Positions 15,214 to 22,580 are shown, counted from the first letter of the stretch. The stretch is DNA of 25,626 nucleotides from an uncultured Bacillota bacterium (GCA_946540075.1 CAMNHZ010000007.1:1-25626); one strand, 5' to 3'. A program made the numbers and translations. Notes: generated from the sequence alone by a model not told the origin.

Positions 15214-16364
15214 TATTTAAAGAATGCCATATATATTAAGAACATTGTTAATATTACAGTCATTATAATACCATTAATAATATCACTCTTACTTGATTTA
15301 TACTTAACTCCTACAGCTTTAGATATAAGAATCCCACCAATTAAACCACCTACATGAGCAAAATTATTTATTCCTGGTGTCAAATACCCTATTAATAAAT
15401 TTAAAAATATAATAGGAATAATCTGTGATTTAATTACTGTTCCTAAATAAACACGATAATGATATCCAAAGTATAAGATTGATCCTAATAGACCAAATAT
15501 TGCTCCACTAGCACCTGCAGAAATAGTATCAACAAATAATAATGATAATAAACTACCTGTAAAAGCACTAAATAAATAGATAACTAAATACTTTGCTTTT
15601 CCATAAAAATTCTCAACTTGGCTACCAATAATATATAGTGAATACATATTACAAAGTAAATGAATAATTCCAATATGTAGAAATGCACTAGTAAGTAGTC
15701 TATAATACTCTCCATTTAAAACTAATGGTTTATATTGAGCACCAAATCTAATTAACGTTGCTACATTAGTACTTCCATATCCTAAAATATACATAAGAAC
15801 AAATATAATTACATTTATAGCTATTAATCCATAAGTAACGACAGGTTTCTTTTCTTTGAATACTTCTTCAGCTTTTTTACTTTCAGTTTCATTTTTCATA
15901 CCTATTTCACTTGTTATCTTAACAAACAATTCCATTCCTTGTTCTTTAAAGTTAGTTTCTTTAGCAATATCAGGAAAAGCATCAATTATTAATTTATGTT
16001 TTTCTAGATCTTTAATATCTTTTAAACTTACACAACTTATATTCTTATTAATCATTTCACCATTTTCTAAAACAACATTATCCCCTAAATTCAAAAATAT
16101 AGACATAACATTGATTGAAAAAGAAAATGTTTTAGATTTTATCTTTTTAGCTATTTGTCTTGTTTTAAATATATCAAAATTAAGTTGTTCATTATTATGA
16201 ATATAATTAGTTACAATTCTAACTATTTTATAATCACTTGAAAAATTTTCAAGCCAAATTTCATTTTGTGCTCCATGTAATATTACTGGTGAATACTCTT
16301 GTTCTGTAATAAAATAATGTAATAATTTCATTACTAGTTCATTATCTTTTTCTGAAATTTCCAT
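15213..16364 (-). CDS. Rhomboid family intramembrane serine protease (GluP/YqgP-like)
   Basis: Predicted intramembrane protease of 383 residues. A cytosolic N-terminal domain (about 1-170), like that of Bacillus YqgP/GluP, precedes a rhomboid core from about 177. Core motifs are EYYRLLTSAFLHIGIIHLLCNM (219-240, holding the conserved H and N), the catalytic serine S286 in SAGASGAIFG and its partner H337 in NNFAHVGGLIGG. The protein ends after a last helix, with none of the C-terminal TPR repeats found in the Bacillus protein (507 residues as I recall). YqgP works with FtsH on a magnesium transporter in Bacillus; whether that holds here is unknown. AGGAGGT lies 4 bases before the ATG. Confidence 0.92.
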   Translation of the reverse strand: MEISEKDNELVMKLLHYFITEQEYSPVILHGAQNEIWLENFSSDYKIVRIVTNYIHNNEQLNFDIFKTRQIAKKIKSKTFSFSINVMSIFLNLGDNVVLENGEMINKNISCVSLKDIKDLEKHKLIIDAFPDIAKETNFKEQGMELFVKITSEIGMKNETESKKAEEVFKEKKPVVTYGLIAINVIIFVLMYILGYGSTNVATLIRFGAQYKPLVLNGEYYRLLTSAFLHIGIIHLLCNMYSLYIIGSQVENFYGKAKYLVIYLFSAFTGSLLSLLFVDTISAGASGAIFGLLGSILYFGYHYRVYLGTVIKSQIIPIIFLNLLIGYLTPGINNFAHVGGLIGGILISKAVGVKYKSSKSDIINGIIMTVILTMFLIYMAFFK

Positions 16365-16416
16365 AATACCTCCTCATATTTTATCTTTAACAGCATAATA
16401 TCATATTGGTGATGAT

Positions 16417-16860
16417 ATGCGATATATATTCTTTATACTATTATTAATACCTTGGTTTCTAAGTACAATAATATTCCCTACTGATATAGCTTTTTATGAA
16501 AGTCTAAACCTTCCATTTAAAATACCAGGTATAATCTTTGGGATTGCTTGGACTACAATTTATATATTACTTGCTTTTAGTTCATACAAAATAATAAATA
16601 AACATGGGTTCAACAAAGAATATATTACTATTTTAGTAATAAACTATATCTTTAATCAATTATATACTTATTTCTTTTTTATCCTTAAAAGTCCCTTTTT
16701 AGGATTTGTAGATAGTGTTATAATCTTTGTTACAACAATAATATTATACTATGAAACCAAAGAATTAGATGAAAAATCTTCAAAACTATTGCTTCCATAT
16801 ATATTCTGGGATACATTCGCCGTTATATATGGATTATTAGTCTTCTTTATGAATCTTTAA
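16417..16860 (+). CDS. TspO/MBR-family membrane protein (divergent)
   Basis: Five-helix membrane protein of 147 residues. It matches TspO in pattern: IPGIIFGIAWTTIYILLAFSSY in the second helix (family W..P...F...W..LY..A), then INYIFNQLYTYFFFILKSPFLGFVDSVI (family N...N..W..lFF). The last helix has LLPYIFWDTFAVIYGLLVFFMN (family PY..W..FA..LN). TspO proteins bind tetrapyrroles and modulate stress responses in other bacteria. Several conserved Trp positions are replaced by Tyr or Phe, so ligand binding may differ. GGTGAT (16408-16413) lies 3 bases before the ATG. Its end overlaps rluD tail to tail by 14 bases. Confidence 0.7.
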   Translation: MRYIFFILLLIPWFLSTIIFPTDIAFYESLNLPFKIPGIIFGIAWTTIYILLAFSSYKIINKHGFNKEYITILVINYIFNQLYTYFFFILKSPFLGFVDSVIIFVTTIILYYETKELDEKSSKLLLPYIFWDTFAVIYGLLVFFMNL

Positions 16861-17743
16861 ACATATCTAAAATATGTTTAAAACAATCAGGTAATTCGCT
16901 AGAAAACTCCATATATTTACCTGTTCTAGGATGAATAAACCCTAAAGTTTGAGCATGTAAACATTGTCCTGAATTATCAATTAGTTTTCTTCTTCCATAA
17001 ACAGGATCATTTACAATTGGATGTCCAATATAATTCATATGAACTCTAATTTGATGAGTACGTCCTGTCTCTAATTTTAATTCAATAAGGGTTGCATCTT
17101 TATATCTTTTTAATACTTTAAAATGAGTAATAGCTTTCTTACTATTAACAGAAGTTACACTCATTTTTTTTCTATCATTAACATCTCTACCAATAGGAGC
17201 ATCAATTGTTCCTGTATCATTATTAATAACTCCCCAAACTAAAGCAACATACTTTCTAGTTGTAGTTTTTTCTTCTAATTGTTTAGCAAGCGAAGCATGA
17301 GCTTCATTATTCTTCGCAACCATTAAAAGACCAGTTGTATATGCATCTATTCTATGAACTATACCAGGTCTAAATTCACCATTAATATCACTTAAACTAT
17401 TAGAATGATATAAAAGACCATTAACTAAAGTATTGGATTTATTACTAACTGCAGGATGAACAACAACCCCATTAGCTTTATTTACAACTATAACATCATC
17501 ATCTTCATATACAATATCAAGATTCATATTAACAGGATCAAGATTCATTTCTGGTTCTTTATACTCTTCTATTTTAATAACATCACCTGGTTTTAGACTA
17601 TAACTACTCTTAATACACTTATCATTCACCATAATATATTTTTCTTTAAGCATCTTTTGAATCTTACTACGACTAAAACCTGTTTCTTTAGTTAAATAAC
17701 TATCAATTCTACCTAAATCCTCAAGAATTTTTATTTCTTTCAT
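16847..17743 (-). CDS. rluD: RluD-family 23S rRNA pseudouridine synthase
   Basis: RluA/RluD-type pseudouridine synthase of 298 residues. An N-terminal S4 RNA-binding domain (about 10-60; GRIDSYLTKETGFSRSKIQKMLKEKYIMVND) is followed by the catalytic domain. The motif PGIVHRIDAYTTGLL holds catalytic D133; the usual HRLDKDTSG has become HRIDAYTTG, which keeps the aspartate. LETGRTHQIRVHMNYIGHPIVNDPVYG is conserved. The ATG at 17743 is chosen because GTG 17752 lies within the Shine-Dalgarno GGGGTGAT. It overlaps the end of lspA by 23 bases, so the two are coupled, as in many Bacillota where lspA precedes rluD. The exact target uridines cannot be read from sequence. Confidence 0.93.
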   Translation of the reverse strand: MKEIKILEDLGRIDSYLTKETGFSRSKIQKMLKEKYIMVNDKCIKSSYSLKPGDVIKIEEYKEPEMNLDPVNMNLDIVYEDDDVIVVNKANGVVVHPAVSNKSNTLVNGLLYHSNSLSDINGEFRPGIVHRIDAYTTGLLMVAKNNEAHASLAKQLEEKTTTRKYVALVWGVINNDTGTIDAPIGRDVNDRKKMSVTSVNSKKAITHFKVLKRYKDATLIELKLETGRTHQIRVHMNYIGHPIVNDPVYGRRKLIDNSGQCLHAQTLGFIHPRTGKYMEFSSELPDCFKHILDMFKDS

Positions 17744-18194
17744 TACTATCACCCCTTACTATATCTAACATCATTAAAAATATACTAACTACAATACAAA
17801 TATCCGCCAAATTAAAGATTGGAAAATTATAACCAATTATTGTAAAATCAAAATAATCAATCACATAACTATGAATAATTCGATCAATTAAATTACCATA
17901 TATTCCACCAATAAGTAACCCATAATATATAGTTTCTAATGAACTTATTGTCTTTAAACTAGATAAATACTTATATAACATAACAACAACTATAAGCGCA
18001 ACTACAATAAGTAACAATCTATTACCCTCTAAAATACTAAATGCTGCACCATTGTTTCTAACATAAGTAAATGCGAAAAAATCACGTATTATAATAATAC
18101 TAGAATTAAGTTTTAAAGTACTTGTAACAATCATTTTTATAACTATATCAAACATTAAAACCATTAATGATATCAAATTAATTTTCTTAATCAT
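17721..18194 (-). CDS. lspA: Lipoprotein signal peptidase (signal peptidase II)
   Basis: Aspartic membrane peptidase that removes signal peptides from diacylated prolipoproteins. The 157-residue protein has four membrane helices and the catalytic pair D104 in GNLIDRI and D131 in FNLADICI. It also has the conserved VRNNGAAFSIL (45-55) and an N-terminal Asp (D16) in the first helix. The Shine-Dalgarno GGTGA ends 5 bases before ATG 18194, and its own GTG at 18203 is rejected as a start. It has a consensus-like promoter just upstream that overlaps the divergent one, and it is followed by rluD. Confidence 0.96.
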   Translation of the reverse strand: MIKKINLISLMVLMFDIVIKMIVTSTLKLNSSIIIIRDFFAFTYVRNNGAAFSILEGNRLLLIVVALIVVVMLYKYLSSLKTISSLETIYYGLLIGGIYGNLIDRIIHSYVIDYFDFTIIGYNFPIFNLADICIVVSIFLMMLDIVRGDSNERNKNS

Positions 18195-18210
18195 TTTTTT
18201 CACCTAAGAT

Positions 18211-18239
18211 ATTATATCAAAATTTGACTTAAATACCAA
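18211..18239 (-). promoter_or_regulatory. Sigma-A promoter of lspA-rluD
   Basis: Minus strand TTGGTA (18234-18239), a 17-base spacer and TATAAT (18211-18216), 16 bases before the ATG. It physically overlaps the divergent promoter at 18224-18252. Confidence 0.75.
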
Positions 18240-18252
18240 GTTGTGCTAATAT
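18224..18252 (+). promoter_or_regulatory. Sigma-A promoter of the 18279-19393 operon
   Basis: TTGACT (18224-18229), a 17-base spacer and TAATAT (18247-18252). The -35 of the lspA promoter lies inside its spacer, so polymerase can probably occupy only one of the two at a time. Confidence 0.75.
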
Positions 18253-18278
18253 ATTTAGCCGATGGAGGGTCGAATATA

Positions 18279-18860
18279 ATGAATAAAGAACAATATAAAC
18301 AATTATACAAAAATTTAATTCACAAAGAGGCACTTACACATTCAACAATGGATATTCTTAATGAGATGTTACAAGAAGTAGGATCTGCAACACAATTTAA
18401 TTCTTATGATAATTTTAAAAAGAATTTTGATGTAGATTATGACAATGATACTATTAATATTAACCAAGAAAATATATATAATTTATCAATGCCTATTGAT
18501 GCATTATTTACAGAAGAATGGAATAAGATATTAATTGACAATGAAATACAATCATTAAAAAATAGTACAAAAAGTGTTTTGGATGCTTTAACTGATCCTG
18601 ACTATTTTAATGATGAAGCTGATATTAAAGGTGTCGTTGATATAAATAATTTCTTAAATAGACAAGTATATGCTTATAAAAAAAGAGAAAACTTATTAAA
18701 GAATAAACAAAATCAAAAAATTGAAAACAAATCAGAAAAATTTGAATCAAAATATAATACATATTTAAATAATTTTTTAAATTATTTAAATATGTATTAT
18801 AATGATTATGAAGAAGCATTAAGCTTACAACAAGAAAAAACATTAAAAAAAGTAAAGTAA
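18279..18860 (+). CDS. Hypothetical protein, helical, Asn/Lys/Tyr-rich, containing a perfect inverted repeat
   Basis: Not recognised. A 193-residue soluble protein with no signal or membrane segment, rich in Asn, Asp and Lys and mostly helical. The stretch at about 130-155 (AYKKRENLLKNKQNQKIENKSEKFESK) is probably a coiled coil. GGAGGG lies before ATG 18279; the longer frame to 18243 starts inside the promoter. It is the first of two genes that share a promoter and terminator. Near its end (residues 159-174, YNTYLNNFLNYLNMYY) the DNA is a 23-bp perfect inverted repeat. Composition fits the rest of the chromosome. It is likely translated, given the Shine-Dalgarno and spacing, but its role is unknown; secretion- or phage-type partners are not seen. 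Confidence 0.7.
   Translation: MNKEQYKQLYKNLIHKEALTHSTMDILNEMLQEVGSATQFNSYDNFKKNFDVDYDNDTININQENIYNLSMPIDALFTEEWNKILIDNEIQSLKNSTKSVLDALTDPDYFNDEADIKGVVDINNFLNRQVYAYKKRENLLKNKQNQKIENKSEKFESKYNTYLNNFLNYLNMYYNDYEEALSLQQEKTLKKVK
18753..18801. repeat. Perfect 23-bp inverted repeat with a three-base loop inside a coding region
   Basis: Positions 18753-18775 are the exact reverse complement of 18779-18801, with TTT between. It is all A/T except one C (18760) and one G (18794). It has no adjacent U tract and lies about 60 bases before the stop codon, so it is not a standard terminator. The mRNA could form a 23-bp helix. Confidence 0.95.
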
Positions 18861-18874
18861 GAGAGGTTGATTAA

Positions 18875-19393
18875 ATGAAAAGAAAGAACATCAGTGATAT
18901 TGTATTCGTTGAACATAGAAGTAAAAATGGAAACAAGATTAATATTCCTATTGACTTTTTAGTTGATGAATATGATGAAATATCTGAACATAGTGAACAA
19001 TTAAAATCAGATATAGCTACACTTGTAAATCAAGCAATAAAAATAAATGATGAGTATAAAAGCAAAAATAATCAAAAAGATATTTCTATTGAATTATTAA
19101 ATTTATTAAAAATGTATTGTGTAGAAAATAGTTTTGACAATGATAAAAAAGTAAATATATCTTTAGGTCAAATACTTGATGATAATAATTTACTAGAAAA
19201 TTTCCTAGGATTTATAAATAATAAATTTGATTACGCAAGTGAAAACAAGGGCAATAAATCATTATTATTTAGATATGCTTTACTTCAAAACATCATTAAT
19301 AAAAAACGACAATTAATATCTAAAATTAATGATTATAATTTAATGAAAATTAACGAAATTAAAGAAGAAGAAAAAACAAAGAGTTCAAGATAA
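18875..19393 (+). CDS. Hypothetical protein, second gene of an unknown two-gene operon
   Basis: Not recognised. A soluble 172-residue protein. The N-terminal 30 residues look beta-like (ISDIVFVEHRSKNGNKINIPIDFLVDEYDEI), followed by helices that may form a coiled coil (SEHSEQLKSDIATLVNQAIKINDEYKSK). The Lys/Glu-rich tail (MKINEIKEEEKTKSS) is typical of cytosolic proteins in this genome. AGAGGTTGAT precedes the ATG, 14 bases after the first gene ends, so the two are co-transcribed and perhaps form a complex. One cysteine (C92). No catalytic motif is visible. Confidence 0.7.
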   Translation: MKRKNISDIVFVEHRSKNGNKINIPIDFLVDEYDEISEHSEQLKSDIATLVNQAIKINDEYKSKNNQKDISIELLNLLKMYCVENSFDNDKKVNISLGQILDDNNLLENFLGFINNKFDYASENKGNKSLLFRYALLQNIINKKRQLISKINDYNLMKINEIKEEEKTKSSR

Positions 19394-19408
19394 TTGAACT
19401 CTTTTTTA
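19379..19408. terminator. Terminator of the two-gene unknown operon
   Basis: A 10-bp stem (19379-19388 with 19394-19403), a 5-base loop and a U run to 19407 on the plus strand. The minus strand also has a partial U tract, so it may serve the convergent ApbE-like gene as well. Confidence 0.88.
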
Positions 19409-20377
19409 TTATTTTTGTTTTGTTGAATACATTTTATATTTCTTATTAATAATTATTTTCTGTTTATTATTAATTAACAATACACCTTCATTGGTGTTTT
19501 TTATATAATCTTTAGAATCTTTTAAATTCATACTAAATATTTTATATGCATTTATACCATTATTAAGTATATCAGATGATACACTAGTTACTGATAATAC
19601 ATTATCATATGGCATTTTTGTATCTAAATTAATAATATTAGTATATCTCTTACCATTAATAGTATAATAAGTATTATTCTTCCCTATTGATACTATACTT
19701 ATATTATTACCATAAACTATATTCATCATTTCATTATTTATTGGATTCATAATTGCGGTAGAAAAATCACCTTCATAGTTTTTACCTAAAGTAACATTCC
19801 CATCAACATTAATTAAATAATTATCTATTTTATTATCCTTAAAATAATCAACTACTTTATTAGTAACATAGTACTCTCTAATATAATCCATATTTATATC
19901 TACTATTTCATTAGTTATAGTATTATTTTCTATATTGATTAATTCTTTTCTTACATCTATTTTATCTAATTCTTCTTTAGTTGGTAATGGTCTTTCATAT
20001 GTAAATATTCCATTCCAATATGTAACTAATTCATTATTATTTATATATATATTGTTCTTATTAGCAAATTCAATCATATCTTTTAAATCTTCATTTAATT
20101 CTTTTTGTTTTTTTCTATGATTAATTACATATAAATTATTTTTATATTTCTTTTTAGTATCAGTTAGTTGATCATACTTATTATATATTTTTTTAGCTTG
20201 TTCTAAGTATTTATCAACGTCTCCTTCTTTATCATAAATAATAATTTTTACATCCTTATCAAAAGCTTTAAAAGTAATATTATATTCTTTCCAGTTCTTT
20301 TTATCTAAGTGTATCCATAGATTTACCCCTATAAACGTTATTAATACAATTATTACTACAATAGTATTTCTCTTCAT
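19409..20377 (-). CDS. Membrane-anchored ApbE-like protein lacking key catalytic residues
   Basis: A 322-residue protein with an N-terminal anchor (about 4-24, NTIVVIIVLITFIGVNLWIHL) and a body that follows the ApbE/FMN-transferase pattern. Landmarks are NNLYVINHRKKQKELNEDLKDMIEFANKNN, the strand pair YLINVDGNVTLG, FSTAIMNPIN, and KRYTNIINLDTKMPYDN in place of RYSHIIDPRTGYPA. The FAD-binding DLGGIAKG motif is replaced by DINMDYIREYY (160-170). The metal site D-x3-T of the C-terminal helix is replaced by N273 and A277 (LNNGINAYKIF). FMN transfer is therefore unlikely; it may be a flavin-binding or structural relic. It follows the glycosyltransferase after 17 bases with a weak Shine-Dalgarno, suggesting coupled translation. 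No flavinylation substrate gene is in the window. Confidence 0.7.
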   Translation of the reverse strand: MKRNTIVVIIVLITFIGVNLWIHLDKKNWKEYNITFKAFDKDVKIIIYDKEGDVDKYLEQAKKIYNKYDQLTDTKKKYKNNLYVINHRKKQKELNEDLKDMIEFANKNNIYINNNELVTYWNGIFTYERPLPTKEELDKIDVRKELINIENNTITNEIVDINMDYIREYYVTNKVVDYFKDNKIDNYLINVDGNVTLGKNYEGDFSTAIMNPINNEMMNIVYGNNISIVSIGKNNTYYTINGKRYTNIINLDTKMPYDNVLSVTSVSSDILNNGINAYKIFSMNLKDSKDYIKNTNEGVLLINNKQKIIINKKYKMYSTKQK

Positions 20378-20394
20378 ATAATCATTCTTTCAAT

Positions 20395-21399
20395 TTATTC
20401 TTCTTCTAATACTTTTTTATATATTTCTATTAATTGTTTACCAACTATTTTTACATCTTTTGTCTTAGCTATTTTATAGCCTTCTTCAGTTAATGATGGT
20501 AATTTACCTGATAATATTTCATCTATTTTTATTTCCATATCATCTACATCTTTTGCTTTATATACAACTTTCTTATCTTCATATTCTTCAAATACAGGTA
20601 TATCACGAATAAGAGTTGGAATCTTAGATGTAAGTGCTTCTAAGATAGGAATACCCTCTGTCTCCTCTAAAGTTGGAAATAAATATAAATCTCCTCCTGA
20701 TAATGCACTACGTATCACATCTGGTTCTACATACCCAGCAAAATGTAAATTATCTAACTTAGTAGTAACAGCCTTCCTAATATTAGAAGGAGAAACAGAT
20801 AAAGGACTATATCCAAACCATATAAATTTATACTGAGGCATTCTTTTAGCTAATTCTACAAAATCTAAAATACCTTTTCGTTCAATATATAATCCAATTC
20901 CTATAATAACTTTATCATCATCAGTATATCCATATTTTTTTCTAAATTCTTTACCTTTTTCTTCATTTCTTTCAAAAAAACTAGTATCTATACCATTACT
21001 AATTGCAACTATAGGTGGTTTCATACCATAATCTTTTAAAAGTCTCTTTGAATACTCAGTTGGAGTAATTATATAATCTCCTAAGCTATAGCACTTAATT
21101 AACCATTTCTTAAATAATGGTGCGGCCATATTACTACCAATAAAAGAATTTCTAAAATCTTCTTCTGTAGAATGAGCATGATAGATGATTTTTTTGCCTC
21201 TCTTCTTCATTTTTTTAGCGTATTCATATGATATAGGACCATAATAATTTAAATGTAAAATATCATAATCATTATCGTGAATATCTGTTGTATATTCAAT
21301 CCCATTATCTTCTAATGCTTTCTTTTGATGATTTATAGCTTTACCTAAACCTGATTTAGATATAGCTTTTAAACCTTCAGTATATAACAAAACTTTCAC
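20395..21399 (-). CDS. GT4-family glycosyltransferase, probably glycolipid-type
   Basis: Cytoplasmic, membrane-associated glycosyltransferase of 334 residues with a GT-B fold. The N-terminal half has KSGLGKAINHQKKAL and IIYHAHSTEEDFRNSFIGSN. The hinge is ITPTEYSKRLL..ISNGID. The nucleotide-sugar half carries GIGLYIERKG and the EX7E motif E246-x7-E254 in FPTLEETEGIPILEAL. The HAHSTEEDFRNSFIGSN..APLFKKWL signature is one I associate with diglycosyl-diacylglycerol synthases of Bacillota (LafB/CpoA type). That would make it a glycolipid or lipoteichoic acid anchor enzyme, by inference. GTG 21399 is the start, 5 bases after AGGTGA; the GTG at 21408 is part of that sequence. It forms an operon with the ApbE-like gene. 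Confidence 0.88.
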   Translation of the reverse strand: MKVLLYTEGLKAISKSGLGKAINHQKKALEDNGIEYTTDIHDNDYDILHLNYYGPISYEYAKKMKKRGKKIIYHAHSTEEDFRNSFIGSNMAAPLFKKWLIKCYSLGDYIITPTEYSKRLLKDYGMKPPIVAISNGIDTSFFERNEEKGKEFRKKYGYTDDDKVIIGIGLYIERKGILDFVELAKRMPQYKFIWFGYSPLSVSPSNIRKAVTTKLDNLHFAGYVEPDVIRSALSGGDLYLFPTLEETEGIPILEALTSKIPTLIRDIPVFEEYEDKKVVYKAKDVDDMEIKIDEILSGKLPSLTEEGYKIAKTKDVKIVGKQLIEIYKKVLEEE

Positions 21400-21416
21400 T
21401 AATATCACCTAATCTG

Positions 21417-21425
21417 ATTATAACA
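21417..21425 (-). promoter_or_regulatory. Extended -10 promoter of the glycosyltransferase operon
   Basis: The minus strand reads TGTTATAAT (TGn plus TATAAT), 18 bases before the GTG start, with a poor -35 region made of ATAAAATT repeats. Confidence 0.45.
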
Positions 21426-21437
21426 CAAATTATAAAA

Positions 21438-21668
21438 TTATAAAATTAATTTTACTAAAATAACATCTTCCCCTATTTTTTCTATCTGAGACCATTTTAC
21501 TTCAATCTCATTTCCAGTAGAAAATCTAGAAATAATAAATTTAGTTTTCTCTACTATTAAACTATCTAAATTTCCATCTATAGTAATATTAGCATCAATG
21601 ATATTACCAATTCTTTTTCCATCATAAATATTGACAACATCTTTATCTTGTAAATCAGATAAACGCAT
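21438..21668 (-). CDS. YlmC/YmxH family PRC-barrel protein
   Basis: A 76-residue single-domain protein of the PRC-barrel type. MRLSDLQDKDVVNIYDGKRIGNIIDANI is the family signature, ending in beta strands WSQIEKIGEDVILVKL. The family is annotated as sporulation-associated and is commonly found beside sigG, as here (54 bases after it); its biochemical role is unknown. GGTGAT precedes the ATG at 3 bases. The terminator between sigG and this gene suggests partial read-through or a separate promoter near TATAAT at about 21685. Confidence 0.9.
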   Translation of the reverse strand: MRLSDLQDKDVVNIYDGKRIGNIIDANITIDGNLDSLIVEKTKFIISRFSTGNEIEVKWSQIEKIGEDVILVKLIL

Positions 21669-21697
21669 ACTATCACCATTTTAATTATATGAAATAT

Positions 21698-21724
21698 AAA
21701 AAAATAGATACTTTATATCTATTT
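21698..21724 (-). terminator. Terminator of sigG
   Basis: A 9-bp stem (21702-21710 with 21716-21724), loop CTTTA, followed by seven U on the minus strand (21704 to 21698). It overlaps the sigG stop codon. Confidence 0.85.
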
Positions 21725-22499
21725 ATGTAATCATCTTTTTTATTGAATCAATTGCAGATTTTTCTAATCTAGATACTTGAGCTTGAGATATACCTATTTC
21801 TTTAGATAATTCCATTTGTGTCTTACCCATCATATATCTAGAAAATAATATATATCTTTCTTTTTCTTTTATTTTATTAAGCGCACTTCTAAGATCTATT
21901 CTATCTCCTTCATCATATATAGTATTTTTCTTATCGGCTAACTGATCTTCTAAATAAATAGTATCCCCTCCATCATTATATATTGGCTCTGACATACTAA
22001 TTGTATCTTTAGTAGAATCAATCGCATTAGTTATATCATAAACTGGTAAATTTAGTTCTTTCGCAATCATTTCAATTGTTGGTTCTTTATCTAACTCATT
22101 AGTAAGTTTTTCTTTCATTTTTAATGCCTTATATGCAGTATCTTTAATACTACGTGATATTCTAATACTATTATCATCTCTAAGTGTTCTTTTAATCTCA
22201 CCACTTATCATTGGGACACTATAAGTAGAAAACTTAACACCATATGATAAATCAAAATTATCAATAGCCTTAATAAGCCCAATACAACCTACTTGAAACA
22301 AATCATCTAAATTATCACTTCGATTATTGAACTTTTTTAATACACTAAGAACCAATTTTAAATTTCCGTTTACTAATTCTTCTTTCGCACTTAAATCACC
22401 ATTTTGATATCTTTTAAATAATTCAATCTGTTCTTCATTTGATAAAACTTTAATATTCGCAGTATTCACGCTAGATATTTCTACTTTTCTGCGTGACAT
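21723..22499 (-). CDS. sigG: RNA polymerase sporulation sigma factor SigG
   Basis: Late forespore sigma factor of 258 residues. The start MSRRKVEISSVNTANIKVLSNEEQ parallels Bacillus MSRNKVEICGVDTSKLPVLKNEE. Region 2 contains LVNGNLKLVLSVLKKFNNRSDNLDDLFQVGCIGLIKAIDNFDLSYGVKFSTYSVPMISGEIKR. Region 3 is PTIEMIAKELNLPVYDI. EPIYNDGGDTIYLEDQL is diagnostic of the SigG/SigF group. Region 4 ends with MGKTQMELSKEIGISQAQVSRLEKSAI. AAAGGAG lies 5 bases before ATG 22499; the longer frame to 22514 contains it. No sigE lies upstream, so the classical spoIIGA-sigE-sigG cluster is broken. A possible forespore promoter lies upstream. Confidence 0.96.
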   Translation of the reverse strand: MSRRKVEISSVNTANIKVLSNEEQIELFKRYQNGDLSAKEELVNGNLKLVLSVLKKFNNRSDNLDDLFQVGCIGLIKAIDNFDLSYGVKFSTYSVPMISGEIKRTLRDDNSIRISRSIKDTAYKALKMKEKLTNELDKEPTIEMIAKELNLPVYDITNAIDSTKDTISMSEPIYNDGGDTIYLEDQLADKKNTIYDEGDRIDLRSALNKIKEKERYILFSRYMMGKTQMELSKEIGISQAQVSRLEKSAIDSIKKMIT

Positions 22500-22517
22500 A
22501 AAATCTCCTTTCATAAT

Positions 22518-22547
22518 TATATTGATATCAAAAATACTTTTTATTCA
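22518..22547 (-). promoter_or_regulatory. Candidate forespore (sigma-F/G-like) promoter of sigG
   Basis: Minus strand TGAATA (22542-22547) matches the -35 of sigma-G promoters. After 17 bases comes CAATATA (22518-22524), close to the CATACTA type -10. A sigma-A -35 is not found at the right distance, although TATAAT occurs at 22516-22521. Confidence 0.4.
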
Positions 22548-22551
22548 TTAA

Positions 22552-22580
22552 TTTACTTATTACTTTATACGTGCTATAAT
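22552..22580 (+). promoter_or_regulatory. Sigma-A promoter of the ATP-grasp/arylsulfotransferase operon
   Basis: TTTACT (22552-22557), a 17-base spacer and an extended -10 TGCTATAAT (TATAAT at 22575-22580). Confidence 0.75.

Noticed and set aside
16858..16880. 9-bp inverted repeat at the tail-to-tail overlap of the TspO-like gene and rluD
   Set aside because: No U tract follows on the plus strand and it lies inside rluD coding sequence on the minus strand, so a terminator is not supported.
18625..18843. 72-residue antisense reading frame
   Set aside because: It is antisense to a well-supported gene, has no Shine-Dalgarno sequence, and its similarity to the sense peptide is a by-product of the inverted repeat at 18753-18801.
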